Made by a program: the position numbers and the translations under genes. A stretch of 64,000 bases of DNA from Maridesulfovibrio ferrireducens (lineage in GTDB: Bacteria > Desulfobacterota > Desulfovibrionia > Desulfovibrionales > Desulfovibrionaceae): contig NZ_JAEINN010000009.1 of assembly GCF_016342405.1 (NCBI RefSeq), positions 107,545 to 171,544 on the forward strand, given 5' to 3'. Of this stretch, positions 10,034 through 20,291 are shown piece after piece. Under the pieces are notes generated by a model. The model was not told where the DNA came from, ran no database searches, and saw only the letters and a program-made list of their open reading frames with translations. The stretch's first letter is position 1. Every line of letters starts with the position of its first letter.

Positions 10034-11149
10034 CTACCCCTGTTTAAATACGTAACGTCTCATAGAAACGTTTAAAACGAGTCCAATAAGACAAAAATTG
10101 ACCACAGTGGCACTGCCACCATAGCTGATAAATGGTAGAGGGATGCCTACTACCGGCATTAATCCGAGGACCATACCCATATTGATAAGGATTTGCCAGA
10201 AGAAATAGAAGAACACGCCCGCCGCAAGATAGCTTCCAAACAAATCTTTAGCATCTCTTGCGGTTACAACCATTTGATATAAAAAAACACAGAAAATACT
10301 AAGCAAAGACATCGCTCCGACAAAACCCCATTCCTCTCCGAAAACAGCAATAGCAAAGTCAGTATGTTTCTCCGGTAAAAATCTTAACTGACTTTGAGTT
10401 CCACCGAGAAAACCTTTTCCCCAGAGTCTTCCAGAACCTATCGCTATTTCAGACTGGATAATATGATAACCGGCTCCGAGCGGATCACTTGCAGGATTCA
10501 TAAAAGAGATAACCCGTCTCTTTTGATAATCATGCATAAAAAGCCACCCAAGAGGAATAAGACAGGGAATCGCAACGGCCATTGTCTTGAAAACTTTGGA
10601 AGTAAGCCCTCTGTAGAGAATCATTCCGCCCAGAATCAACAGAACATTAAGCCCGGACCCGAGATCCGGCTGCAAAATAATCATTCCCGCCGGAAGAAGC
10701 CCCACTACAAATACATATCCCAATTTCATGAAGCCGAGCGGCTCAAAATCTCTTGATAAAATTCTCGCTCCAATCACCAGAATAGTAATTTTAGCAAGTT
10801 CGCTCGGCTGAAAATTAAAAAATCCCAGATCAATCCATCTACGTGCACCGTAAATAGTTTTCCCCGCAAAAGGAACTGCTAGCAGAAGCAACACTGTAAC
10901 CCAGAACAGAGGCCATGCTATAGTCTTTAAATGCCTGTAATCAAAGAGCATGAAGGTTAACATGCCGCCGAACCCCATAAGCCCCCAGATGAGCTGTTTT
11001 TGATAAAAGGAATTGACACTCATGCCGTCTTCCATTCTGAATCCGCTGGCTGAATAAAGATTCATCACGCCAAGAAAAAACAGTAATGCAGCGAGCCCCA
11101 GCAAAAACCAGTTCATATGGATGAGCAGTCTTCTGTCAATCGGTGACAT
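10034..11149 (-). CDS. rodA: Rod shape-determining glycosyltransferase RodA
   Basis: RodA is the SEDS-family peptidoglycan polymerase of the elongasome. The 371-residue protein has about ten hydrophobic membrane segments and SEDS signatures: QLIWGLMGF, the extracellular-loop segment GFLGGTQSQLRFLPEKHTDF, and the C-terminal PVVGIPLPFISYGGSA. Its ATG overlaps the mrdA stop (TAATG), so the polymerase and its partner transpeptidase are translated as a pair. Confidence 0.97.
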   Translation of the reverse strand: MSPIDRRLLIHMNWFLLGLAALLFFLGVMNLYSASGFRMEDGMSVNSFYQKQLIWGLMGFGGMLTFMLFDYRHLKTIAWPLFWVTVLLLLAVPFAGKTIYGARRWIDLGFFNFQPSELAKITILVIGARILSRDFEPLGFMKLGYVFVVGLLPAGMIILQPDLGSGLNVLLILGGMILYRGLTSKVFKTMAVAIPCLIPLGWLFMHDYQKRRVISFMNPASDPLGAGYHIIQSEIAIGSGRLWGKGFLGGTQSQLRFLPEKHTDFAIAVFGEEWGFVGAMSLLSIFCVFLYQMVVTARDAKDLFGSYLAAGVFFYFFWQILINMGMVLGLMPVVGIPLPFISYGGSATVVNFCLIGLVLNVSMRRYVFKQG

Positions 11150-12960
11150 TAATTTCCCACCCCTTCGTCTTTCGGTTGTTCGGCATAAAGATATTTATAA
11201 AGAGCTTTTACCACAGGACCGGCTCCTGATCCCCCGTGCAATCCGTGTTCTATCATGCAGATGATCACATAACGCTGGTCATCCCTTTCAGCAAAACTAG
11301 CCATCCATGCATGATCTCTATATTTGTAAGGAATATCTTCATCTTTCATTTTTTTCAGCTCGTCAGTAAGCTTAACGACCTGTGCGGTCCCCGTCTTACC
11401 ACCCACAACAACGCCCTTCATTCTGAGCCTTCTTGCTGTACCACGAGGACCGTCAACAGTTTCAATCATTGCTTTTCTAATGATTTTCAACTGTTCCTCT
11501 GTCATAGGTATCCGCCCCTGCTCTTCAGCCGGTTCCCCCGCCAAAAGCTGTGGACGAAGCAGTCTGCCGCCGTTGATGATTGAAGATAGGAATCTCGCAA
11601 CCTGCAAAGGAGAAGTAAGGGTATATCCCTGACCTATCGCCAAGTTCAAATTTTCACCAGGATGCCAAATCTCACCGAATCGCTTTCGTTTCCACGCACG
11701 AGTTGGAATCAACCCCGGCTTTTCATGAGGCAGTGAGATACCTGTCAGCTCACCGAACCCTGCTTTCTTTGCAAAGTCACTGATCCGGTCAACACCAAGT
11801 TTCATACCAAGTTTATAAAAATAAACATCGCATGACTGAACCAAAGCATCTTCTAGATTAACGTCACCGTGACCACCCCTTCTCCAGCAACGAAAAGTAT
11901 ATTTACCAAGCTTAACATACCCGGGACAATAAACTGTATCCTTCGGATTAATCATATTGTAGTGAAGTCCACATGCGGCCACTGCTATTTTGAAAACTGA
12001 ACCTGGAGGATAAACACTTTGAATAACACGATTTTGCAACGGGTGCATAGGATCATCCCGCAACTCAGCCCATTCTTTCTGACTAAGTCCCGAGGTGAAG
12101 GAATTATTATCGTATGAAGGAGAACTTACAAAAGCCAGTATCTGCCCGTTGTCCGGGTTCATGACCACTACAGCCCCGGCTTTTCCTTTGAGAAGCTTTC
12201 CGCCCAACTCCTGAAGCCCTAAATCAATGGAAAGATCTATATCTTCACCGGCAACAGGGGGACTTAAAATTCTCTCTTTAAGCCGCCTTCCTGTGGCGTC
12301 AACTTCGAGCTGTCTTCGTCCCTTTACACCGCGAAATCTTTTTTCAAGTACAGATTCAAGCCCCTGCTTGCCCACAAAATCTCCCACAGCAAGGTCTTCG
12401 TCAGCTTCAAGTTCATCTTCTCCGGATTCTGCAACATAGCCGAGGACATGAGACAAGAGTGGGCCTTGCAGGTATTGCCTTCTAGGACGCACAACAACCT
12501 CAAGACCGGGCCAATGCAATGCATTCGCCTCAATCATGGCCACCTGCTTAAAAGTAAGGTTAGGAGCTAAAATCAGTGGTTCAAACGGCTTTACGCGTTT
12601 GCGGGATTTCTTGAAAGTTTCTTTGAGCTTTGAAAGATCTTCACCTGTCCACTCAGAAACAGTTTTAAGTGTTGCCTCTAAGTCTTTACAGTCTTCACGC
12701 ACAAGACCCAAAGCATAAGCAGGTTCATTTAAAGACAAAAGCTTACCAGTACGATCTCTGATCAGCCCACGTGGAGCATACAGCCTATCCTGTCTGAGCT
12801 GATTATTTTTCGCCTGCTCTGCAAAATAAGCTCCTTTATGAATCTGCAAAAACCAAAATCTAAGCGCAAAAACACAAAAAAGCAGGAGTATAAGCCCCTG
12901 CAGTAACAGCAATCCCGTTTTCGGAGGCTGCTGAGATTTTGCTTCATACAGTGAACTCAT
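11149..12960 (-). CDS. mrdA: Penicillin-binding protein 2
   Basis: The class B transpeptidase that cross-links lateral-wall peptidoglycan with RodA. The 603-residue protein has one N-terminal membrane helix (LLLLQGLILLLFCVFALRFWF), a pedestal domain with the RGLIRDRTGKLL motif, and a transpeptidase domain. The active-site SVFK is near residue 320 (PPGSVFKIA), SCD is the second motif, and KTGTAQ is near 530. The gene overlaps mreD by 17 nt and rodA by 1 nt. Confidence 0.97.
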   Translation of the reverse strand: MSSLYEAKSQQPPKTGLLLLQGLILLLFCVFALRFWFLQIHKGAYFAEQAKNNQLRQDRLYAPRGLIRDRTGKLLSLNEPAYALGLVREDCKDLEATLKTVSEWTGEDLSKLKETFKKSRKRVKPFEPLILAPNLTFKQVAMIEANALHWPGLEVVVRPRRQYLQGPLLSHVLGYVAESGEDELEADEDLAVGDFVGKQGLESVLEKRFRGVKGRRQLEVDATGRRLKERILSPPVAGEDIDLSIDLGLQELGGKLLKGKAGAVVVMNPDNGQILAFVSSPSYDNNSFTSGLSQKEWAELRDDPMHPLQNRVIQSVYPPGSVFKIAVAACGLHYNMINPKDTVYCPGYVKLGKYTFRCWRRGGHGDVNLEDALVQSCDVYFYKLGMKLGVDRISDFAKKAGFGELTGISLPHEKPGLIPTRAWKRKRFGEIWHPGENLNLAIGQGYTLTSPLQVARFLSSIINGGRLLRPQLLAGEPAEEQGRIPMTEEQLKIIRKAMIETVDGPRGTARRLRMKGVVVGGKTGTAQVVKLTDELKKMKDEDIPYKYRDHAWMASFAERDDQRYVIICMIEHGLHGGSGAGPVVKALYKYLYAEQPKDEGVGN

Positions 12961-13408
12961 GCTTCAACCGTTCCGGATAGATATATTTTAAAAAAAGCCA
13001 CTCTAGCGGGAATATAATAAATTGCAAAATTCCTTCAAAAAGATAGCGGTCAGAAGCCCAGTTCATATCCGCAAGCATCGCCATCATTCCTGTAAGAAGC
13101 GGGTGCAGAACGCCTAATCCTGCGCCGCAAAGGAGAGCAAACATAAAACTCTGCACATCAAAGAACATGGCTCCGCAACGATAAACAACATAGATGGAAG
13201 AATACCAGAGAAGAGAGTAACCGAAAGGCAGACCGCCTGCCCCTTCCTGTATTAAAGACCACACAAGAATCAACCAGAAAAATAAAGTTTTCTTTTCCAT
13301 CTGAATACAAAGCAAAAGACCCGGAGCGAGAAAATCTACCCCGGGCACAATTCTCTGTGCCCAGATTCCGACAACCGTAAAAGCCGCCCACCAAAAAAAA
13401 GAAAACAT
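12944..13408 (-). CDS. mreD: Rod shape-determining protein MreD
   Basis: A small integral membrane protein of the elongasome. The start is placed at ATG 13408 (MFSFFWWAAFTVVGIWAQ) after AAGGGAA, giving 154 residues, normal for MreD. The same frame is open to 13630, but that part lies inside mreC and is not expected to be translated. Four to five hydrophobic helices are visible. The assignment rests on position between mreC and mrdA as well as topology, since MreD sequence is weakly conserved. Confidence 0.88.
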   Translation of the reverse strand: MFSFFWWAAFTVVGIWAQRIVPGVDFLAPGLLLCIQMEKKTLFFWLILVWSLIQEGAGGLPFGYSLLWYSSIYVVYRCGAMFFDVQSFMFALLCGAGLGVLHPLLTGMMAMLADMNWASDRYLFEGILQFIIFPLEWLFLKYIYPERLKHEFTV

Positions 13409-13409
13409 A

Positions 13410-14255
13410 CTAATTCCCTTCCGGTGAAGTTGAATTATCCGCAACATTTCTATGAAGCAGAAGAACTTCTTCTGTATTCTCCATATCAACCAGCGGAACA
13501 GCTTCAACCTTAAGGAATAATGAAATATCAGACCGTTCAACTGATACGACTTTTGCAATAGGAAGTCCGGGAGGATAAAGCCCAGCCAGACCAGATGTAA
13601 CAAGGATTTCTCCCTCTGAAACAGGAGCATTAAGCTTCATGTACTTTACATTCAGAGTTTCACTTTCCCCACTGCCCACCAGCAAACCGGTAGATCTGTG
13701 AAGTTGCCCTCTGACTGAAATTCTGCTGTTAAGATCAGTGATCAACAAAGCTTTAGAGGAGGAAAGGCCGGGCTGTACAACTCTGCCTACGACCCCGAGA
13801 GGCGTCAGCACAGGAGTGTCGGCAACTACGCCGGAGATAGCACCCTTACTCAGTATAATAGAATCCAGAGCGGCAGAAGGGCCCATTCTATGGGCAATGA
13901 CTCTTGCTCCGTCGACGTACCAACCCTCTTCCGGTGAAAATTTGAGTAGTTCCTGAAACCTTTCAGCTTCTTCAGCTTTTTCTCTAAGCGTCATAATTTC
14001 AAGACGCATTAAATTATTTTGAGAACTCAGCTGATCATTCTGCTCCTTCAACCCGACGAGATAAATATACCTGTCCCAGAAACCCACAGACCTGTCGAGA
14101 ACCCATTCTCCGGGCCATAAGGACCACTTAACAATTTCAAGCCCTGTATAATCCGCTAAACGATCGAGTTGCCCTGATCGCAGATTCCACGAATAAAGGC
14201 TGAGGTAGATAAATAAGCCTACGATGATGGCTATAGCGGTACGCTTGAGCTTCAA
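13410..14255 (-). CDS. mreC: Rod shape-determining protein MreC
   Basis: A bitopic periplasmic scaffold that links MreB to PBP2. The 281-residue product has one N-terminal transmembrane helix (TAIAIIVGLFIYLSLYSW), a coiled coil (about 65-100, KEQNDQLSSQNNLMRLEIMTLREK), and the beta-domain with ARVIAHRM and the VLVTSGLAGLYPPGLPIAKV-type segment (ILVTSGLAG). The start codon is TTG at 14255 with GAGG seven bases upstream. It follows mreB after a 204-nt gap that holds a strong hairpin. Confidence 0.95.
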   Translation of the reverse strand: MKLKRTAIAIIVGLFIYLSLYSWNLRSGQLDRLADYTGLEIVKWSLWPGEWVLDRSVGFWDRYIYLVGLKEQNDQLSSQNNLMRLEIMTLREKAEEAERFQELLKFSPEEGWYVDGARVIAHRMGPSAALDSIILSKGAISGVVADTPVLTPLGVVGRVVQPGLSSSKALLITDLNSRISVRGQLHRSTGLLVGSGESETLNVKYMKLNAPVSEGEILVTSGLAGLYPPGLPIAKVVSVERSDISLFLKVEAVPLVDMENTEEVLLLHRNVADNSTSPEGN

Positions 14256-14365
14256 ACTAAATCCTCTAACTTACATAAAGGGATCGAACCAAACACATGA
14301 CACTGTTTATTGAAAATTGATTAAGCAAAAAAAATTGCCGCCGACTGACACAGCACAGCATATTT

Positions 14366-14415
14366 CTAAGTGCATAGTTTTGACGAATTCACCACCGTCG
14401 AAACTATGCACTTAG
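14366..14415 (-). terminator. 19-bp stem-loop between mreB and mreC
   Basis: The arms CTAAGTGCATAGTTTTGAC (14366-14384) and GTCGAAACTATGCACTTAG (14397-14415) pair over 19 bp with one G-U, around a 12-nt loop. On the minus strand the U-tract after the stem is short, so read-through is likely. It fits an attenuator or an mRNA-protecting stem that sets mreB above mreCD-mrdA-rodA. Confidence 0.6.
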
Positions 14416-14459
14416 CAAGAAAAAATGCACTCTCTGTTAATCCACCGCAAAAAATGAAG

Positions 14460-15503
<1,044 letters not shown>

Positions 15504-15732
15504 CTACTGGAAACTCCAAAAAAAATGTGATTCGAACGACGCCTCAGCAGACGCTAACTTTCCTTATATCAAAAGAAATTCCTCGGTAATAACTAGCAGA
15601 AGAAATTGCTACAGGCAACATATTACACCAATTACGCCAACCACTTCTTAACACTGTTAACACACTGTATATTTTGATATAAATAAAAAATAGTTTAATA
15701 CACTGCCCCGATTCAGAATAAAAGGAGTCTTC

Positions 15733-16707
15733 ATGTATCGTTTTTACGGGCTTGCTGCCCGACTAAGACAAAATTTCGGAAAAAGGGTCCAGAAAGTACC
15801 GCTGGACTTCGGATTTTCATGCCCCAATCGTGACGGAAATATTTCCACAAAAGGGTGTATTTTCTGCAACCCCCTCGGCTCTGGATCAGGCATGCACTCT
15901 CAGTCTACACCCATTCCTGAACAGTGGGATTTCTGGACGAAAAAATTTACCAGACTTTACAATGCAAAACTTTTTCTAGCCTACCTGCAATCCTACACCA
16001 ACACGTATGGAACTTTGGAACAGGTAAAGTGCGCGTTTGATCAACTCCGGGATCTTCCCGGGCTTGCCGGCATATGTATAGGAACCCGTCCTGACTGCAT
16101 TGATGCTGAAAAGCTCCAATTGATAAAAGATCTTAATCTGAAAGAAACATGGCTTGAACTGGGACTTCAAAGTTCAAATGATACAACTCTGGCTTTGATC
16201 AACAGAGGGCATGACGCAAAGTGTTTTGCTGACGCGGTTATACTTGCGGACTCATATGGAATCGAGGTCTGCGCACACGTTATCGCAGGATTGCCGGGAG
16301 AATCAAAGAAAGATTTCATTGCAACGGTTGAATTTATTAACAGTCTTCCTGTTTCCGGAATCAAACTTCATAATCTCTATATTAGTCAAGGCACTCCCTT
16401 GCAGGAAATGTATGACCGTGGGGAATTCACCCCTTTCTCCATGGAAGAATACCTTGATATGCTTGAAACTGCCGTATCCATTTTACGAACCGACATTGTT
16501 GTCCACAGACTGAATGCCGACCCTGCGCCGGGTGAACTGGTAGCGCCGGACTGGATTGAGCATAAAAGAAATGTTCAGAACGCGATTGATATGATGTTTG
16601 AAAACAACGATCTCTGGCAGGGTTGCGCAAGAGAGGACAGCCCGACGTCCCCACCGGAATGGTTTGGTCCTGACCACCTTCCACCCGGAAGAAAACGAAA
16701 AATATAA
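15733..16707 (+). CDS. Radical SAM protein, YhcC / TIGR01212 family
   Basis: This family consists of radical SAM enzymes of uncertain substrate. The 324-residue product binds its [4Fe-4S] cluster through CPNRDGNISTKGCIFC near residues 31-46, the spacing used by YhcC proteins rather than the standard CxxxCxxC. GLQSSNDTTLALINRGH and VIAGLPGESKKDF are further family segments. The ATG follows AAAAGGAG. It is alone on the plus strand, divergent from mreB and convergent with pstA. The reaction is not known to me. Confidence 0.9.
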   Translation: MYRFYGLAARLRQNFGKRVQKVPLDFGFSCPNRDGNISTKGCIFCNPLGSGSGMHSQSTPIPEQWDFWTKKFTRLYNAKLFLAYLQSYTNTYGTLEQVKCAFDQLRDLPGLAGICIGTRPDCIDAEKLQLIKDLNLKETWLELGLQSSNDTTLALINRGHDAKCFADAVILADSYGIEVCAHVIAGLPGESKKDFIATVEFINSLPVSGIKLHNLYISQGTPLQEMYDRGEFTPFSMEEYLDMLETAVSILRTDIVVHRLNADPAPGELVAPDWIEHKRNVQNAIDMMFENNDLWQGCAREDSPTSPPEWFGPDHLPPGRKRKI

Positions 16708-16712
16708 AGTTT

Positions 16713-16747
16713 AAAGCCCGTAACAAATTTATTTTGATACGGGCTTT
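16713..16747. terminator. Bidirectional terminator
   Basis: The arms AAAGCCCGTA (16713-16722) and TACGGGCTTT (16738-16747) lie between the convergent radical SAM gene and pstA. Short T-rich flanks on both sides allow use in both directions. Confidence 0.8.
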
Positions 16748-16771
16748 CTTGCGAGACTAGGATGGAGAAAA

Positions 16772-17722
16772 TTACCTAGCGAGCTTTTTCTGCATTCTAG
16801 CTCTGATATATATAGCCATCATATTCATACCCAGAACCAAAGTTATAAGGACAAGGGATGTTCCGTATTGAATATGTCTTGTTTTTTCAATTTCTGTTCC
16901 GGCTGTTGCCAGTACATATATATGATAGGGCAACGCCATTACATCATCAAAAAGAGATTCAGGCATTTCAGGGGTGAAAAAGACTGCGGCGGTAAACATA
17001 ATCGCGGCAGTTTCCCCTGCGGCCCGTGAAAGCGTAAGAATTGCGCCAGTCAACATGCCGGGTAAAGCGGCGGGAAGAACAACCCTGTAAATGGTCTGCC
17101 ATTTAGTAGCACCAAGCCCAAGCGAGGCTTCTCTATATGTTTGCGGAACAGAACGGAGAGCTTCCTCAGAAGCCCCGATAACAAGCGGTAAAGCCAGCGC
17201 CCCGAGCGTACATACTCCGGCCATAATGCTTACGCCCATTCCCATCACAGTTACAAATAACGACAAACCGAAAAGTCCGAACACAACTGAAGGAACTCCG
17301 GCAAGATTATTAATACCCAGTCTTAAAATCCGCACAAGTCTGGGTGATGTAGCGTATTCATTGAGATAAATTGCAGTGGCGATCCCCCAAGGCAATGCAA
17401 CCATCAACGCTCCGTAACTGAGAACAATTGTTCCTACTATACATGGAAGGATTCCTCCCTCGGTCATTGAATTTCTGGGGTTTTCAGTCAAAAATTCCCA
17501 GCTCATTGCAGGCAATCCATAATATAGAACGAATCCACATATAATAAGTAAAGCCAGACCGTTAATAGCTGCGGCGGCTTTAAACAGCATGAAGACGACC
17601 TTCTGCACTTTCTCTCTCATGGAATAATTGCCTTGTTCAGGCTCCAGCATACCTTCACTTGCGACACACTCATTACCAAACATCAAATCAACCTGCTCTA
17701 TAGTTTCAGCGGAGTTACTCAT
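16772..17722 (-). CDS. pstA: Phosphate ABC transporter permease PstA
   Basis: One of the two membrane channels of the high-affinity phosphate importer. The 316-residue protein has six hydrophobic segments, and the ABC-permease coupling loop reads EALRSVPQTYREASLGLGATKWQTI. The segment ILTLSRAAGETAAIMFTAA is typical of PstA. A polar N-terminal tail of about 30 residues precedes the first helix. It is 37 nt after pstC and is the last gene of the transcript; pstB and phoU are not in the window. Confidence 0.96.
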   Translation of the reverse strand: MSNSAETIEQVDLMFGNECVASEGMLEPEQGNYSMREKVQKVVFMLFKAAAAINGLALLIICGFVLYYGLPAMSWEFLTENPRNSMTEGGILPCIVGTIVLSYGALMVALPWGIATAIYLNEYATSPRLVRILRLGINNLAGVPSVVFGLFGLSLFVTVMGMGVSIMAGVCTLGALALPLVIGASEEALRSVPQTYREASLGLGATKWQTIYRVVLPAALPGMLTGAILTLSRAAGETAAIMFTAAVFFTPEMPESLFDDVMALPYHIYVLATAGTEIEKTRHIQYGTSLVLITLVLGMNMMAIYIRARMQKKLAR

Positions 17723-17759
17723 TATTATTCCCCGTTATTAAGTTTACTGACAGCTTCCA

Positions 17760-19118
17760 CTAAAGAGTGGCTGAACCGACCTGCTTATATTTATGAGCGA
17801 CATGATCGGCAATTAGATTGAAAACCATTGTGAACAAAAACAGCACCATACCGATGGCAAAAAGAGCATGGTAATGTTCACTGTGAAAAGGAGCTTCGCC
17901 CATTTCGGCCGCAATGGAAGCAGGCATCGGGCGTACCGGATCAAAAATAGAATTCGGAAGCATTCCCGCACCGCCCGCAACCATCAAAACAACCATGGTT
18001 TCCCCAATTGAACGGGCCATGCCCAGAATTATTCCTGTTGAAATACCCGACAATGATGCGGGAACCATAACTTTATAAATGCTCTGCCAGTGCGTAGCAC
18101 CCAAAGCGAGTGATGCCTCTTTAAGTTCTGGAGGAACGGAATAAAGAGCGTCCTCTGAAATACTTGTGATAGTCGGAACAGCCATGAAAGCCAGCATCAC
18201 CGAGGCATTGAAAAGATTAAGACCTACCGCAATATCAAAGGTTTCCTGTAAAAAAGGGGCTACAACTACCATCCCGAAAAAACCGATTACAACAGAAGGT
18301 AGAGCGGCCAGCATTTCAACTGCGGGTTTTACAATGTCACGCACCTTTGCAGGAGCAATCTCCGCAAGATAAATTGCGGTCATTACACCAAGCGGAATCG
18401 CGATGAGAGAGGATAACAAAGTAACCGCTCCGGACCCGACAATAAGCGGCCATATACCGAATGCGGCAGGTTCGTCAGTCGGGTACCATTCAACTCCGAA
18501 AATAAAATCTTTTACCGAAACAAAGTTGAACACCGGAAGCCCTTCAATGAATAAGAACGCCATAATCAGAAACAGAACGAGTATTGAAGTAAAAGCTGTT
18601 ACCAGAAAAGCAGAATGGATTAACCGCTCTGTTGAACGACGACTTAATTTGAGAGCTTTCAAGATAAAAAGAACCACTCCTGCAAAACCGAGAATAGAAC
18701 TGAAAAGATACCATCCTCCAGCCCTCGATGAAATCATGTTCTCAGTGCTTTGCTTGATGAATATAAACAGTTCGGCATCTGCACCGTTCTTGTTTTTATT
18801 CATCACAGCCCGGTCAGAGCGAACATATGCGTAAATTTTATTTAACTCTGAATTAAGCTCCCTGACTCTCAGTTCATTTTCAGCCTCAGATAAACTTAAA
18901 TCTTCTGAACCTTCCGCCACTTCATGAACTGACAGCATCATGACTTTCTTAAGCCCTCCAACAGAGCTCATTGAGTAGTCTCCCCTTTTAGCCACTTTTT
19001 CAGTAGCAGAAATAAAAATCTGTTCGGCTTCGGTAGAGCTGGAAAGTTTATACGCATAAACACCGCTCATCACCGCAAAAATTATTAATAATAAACAGAT
19101 ATTTCGGGACGTAATCAC
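17760..19118 (-). CDS. pstC: Phosphate ABC transporter permease PstC with long N-terminal extension
   Basis: The second phosphate channel subunit. At 452 residues it is some 130 longer than a standard PstC. The extra N-terminus consists of a membrane helix (residues 7-24), a helical polar domain likely in the periplasm (about 25-130), and a second helix (about 137-158). The PstC permease core follows, with EDALYSVPPELKEASLALGATHWQSI and GMARSIGETMVVLMVAGG. The start is GTG 19118 after AGGGGAAT. The extension may sense or gate transport; its role is unknown to me. Confidence 0.94.
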   Translation of the reverse strand: MITSRNICLLLIIFAVMSGVYAYKLSSSTEAEQIFISATEKVAKRGDYSMSSVGGLKKVMMLSVHEVAEGSEDLSLSEAENELRVRELNSELNKIYAYVRSDRAVMNKNKNGADAELFIFIKQSTENMISSRAGGWYLFSSILGFAGVVLFILKALKLSRRSTERLIHSAFLVTAFTSILVLFLIMAFLFIEGLPVFNFVSVKDFIFGVEWYPTDEPAAFGIWPLIVGSGAVTLLSSLIAIPLGVMTAIYLAEIAPAKVRDIVKPAVEMLAALPSVVIGFFGMVVVAPFLQETFDIAVGLNLFNASVMLAFMAVPTITSISEDALYSVPPELKEASLALGATHWQSIYKVMVPASLSGISTGIILGMARSIGETMVVLMVAGGAGMLPNSIFDPVRPMPASIAAEMGEAPFHSEHYHALFAIGMVLFLFTMVFNLIADHVAHKYKQVGSATL

Positions 19119-19185
19119 GACTATTCCCCTGATATAAAATTTGAATTAAATATAAATTACGCAATTATGAATTGTAAGACCGACA

Positions 19186-19218
19186 AATACTCCGGGAGGA
19201 AAAGTTTCCCGGAGTATT
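19186..19218 (-). terminator. Stem-loop between pstS and pstC
   Basis: The arms AATACTCCGGGA (19186-19197) and TCCCGGAGTATT (19207-19218). The run of T after the stem is on the plus strand, so on the pst transcript this is a strong hairpin with only a weak U-tract. It would stabilise or partly terminate the pstS message, favouring excess binding protein over permease. Confidence 0.65.
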
Positions 19219-19253
19219 TTTTTGAATTCACTAAATTCCAAGCTGAACGATTA

Positions 19254-20075
19254 TTATTTTACTGGTATAAATCCAATTTCAGCAGCTTGATTCTGGCCTG
19301 CCGGGCTCATCATGTAATCGATAAGTCCCTTGGCTTCACCGGCAGGAGCACCGGGAGTGTAGATATTAAGACCGCGGGAAATGGGGTAGGATTTATCTTT
19401 TGCGGTTTGAACTGAAGGAATTACGCCGTTAACAGAAACACCTTTGAGTTCTTTATTAAGGTAAGCAAGACCGACATAACCGATTGCTTTTTTATTCTTG
19501 GAAACAGCCTGTGCAACTGCTCCGTTTGATGCTTGAAGAAGAGCTCCAGGGAACACGCGGCTTTTCAGTCCGGTAGCGCGCATGACTTTAGATTTCCAGC
19601 AATCATAAGTACCGGAAGAAGTGTCACGTGAAATTACAACAATCTGATCATCAGCGCCGCCAACTTCTTTCCAATTAGTAATTTTACCGGTGTAAATTCC
19701 GTGAAGCTGTTCAACGCTGAGTCCGGAAACGGGATTGGCCGGATTAACAACTGGAACGATGCAATCAAGCGCTACTATAAACTGAACAGGCTTGCGTCCG
19801 TTATCAATTGCTTTCTGAATTTCTGCGGGTTTCATGTCACGGGACATCATCGCGATATCAGTTGTTCCGTCGATAAGAGCTTTTGCGCCGTTACTTGATC
19901 CGCCACCTGAAATTGAAATTGATACATTAGGATTTGCAGCCATAAAAGTTTCAACAGATTTCTGCATCAATGGCAGAACAGTAGTAGAACCTTTAACTTG
20001 GATTGATCCTGCAAAAGCTGATCCTGTAAACGCCATTACCATCATTGCTACTAAGGCGATAATTCTAGATTTCAT
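19254..20075 (-). CDS. pstS: Periplasmic phosphate-binding protein PstS
   Basis: Captures phosphate in the periplasm and hands it to PstCA. The 273-residue protein has a clear signal peptide (MKSRIIALVAMMVMAFTGSAFA, cleavage after AFA). Phosphate-binding segments are GSTTVLPLMQ, ISGGGSSNGAKALIDGTTDIAMMSR and ISRDTSSGTYDCW. It is the first gene after the Pho box and is separated from pstC by a stem-loop. Confidence 0.96.
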   Translation of the reverse strand: MKSRIIALVAMMVMAFTGSAFAGSIQVKGSTTVLPLMQKSVETFMAANPNVSISISGGGSSNGAKALIDGTTDIAMMSRDMKPAEIQKAIDNGRKPVQFIVALDCIVPVVNPANPVSGLSVEQLHGIYTGKITNWKEVGGADDQIVVISRDTSSGTYDCWKSKVMRATGLKSRVFPGALLQASNGAVAQAVSKNKKAIGYVGLAYLNKELKGVSVNGVIPSVQTAKDKSYPISRGLNIYTPGAPAGEAKGLIDYMMSPAGQNQAAEIGFIPVK

Positions 20076-20158
20076 TTTTTTCCTCTGAATTTGGATTTTT
20101 GCAGACGCAGTTTCACCGTGTCCGTTTTTGTCGTTGAGATAGGGTCTATCTGAATTTG

Positions 20159-20198
20159 GTTACAAACCTGTGACAACAAAGAGAAAGGTAGGTTACAG
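20159..20198 (-). promoter_or_regulatory. Pho box upstream of pstS
   Basis: Minus-strand 7-mers CTGTAAC (20192-20198), TTGTCAC (20170-20176) and TTGTAAC (20159-20165) fall on an 11-nt period: starts are 22 and 11 nt apart, with a degenerate copy in the gap. This matches the PhoB direct-repeat pattern CTGTCAT-N4-CTGTCAT and implies activation by PhoB under phosphate limitation. Confidence 0.85.
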
Positions 20199-20233
20199 AA
20201 GAATTTATATTCAATTTATCAAGTTTCTGATGC

Positions 20234-20249
20234 TGGCATACACCTTGCT
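20234..20249 (+). promoter_or_regulatory. Sigma-54 promoter
   Basis: TGGCATACACCTTGCT: GG (20235-20236) and GC (20247-20248) are exactly 10 nt apart, and the flanks match TGGCAC-N5-TTGCW well. Transcription should begin near 20260, 30 nt before the TTG start of the FAD oxidoreductase. Confidence 0.75.
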
Positions 20250-20291
20250 TACTTCCCTTTAATTATCAAAACCTAAGGCGGAGTAATTTCA

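Noticed and set aside
13409..13630. Upstream extension of mreD
   Set aside because: It lies inside mreC in another frame and does not resemble MreD; the ATG at 13408 has its own ribosome binding site.
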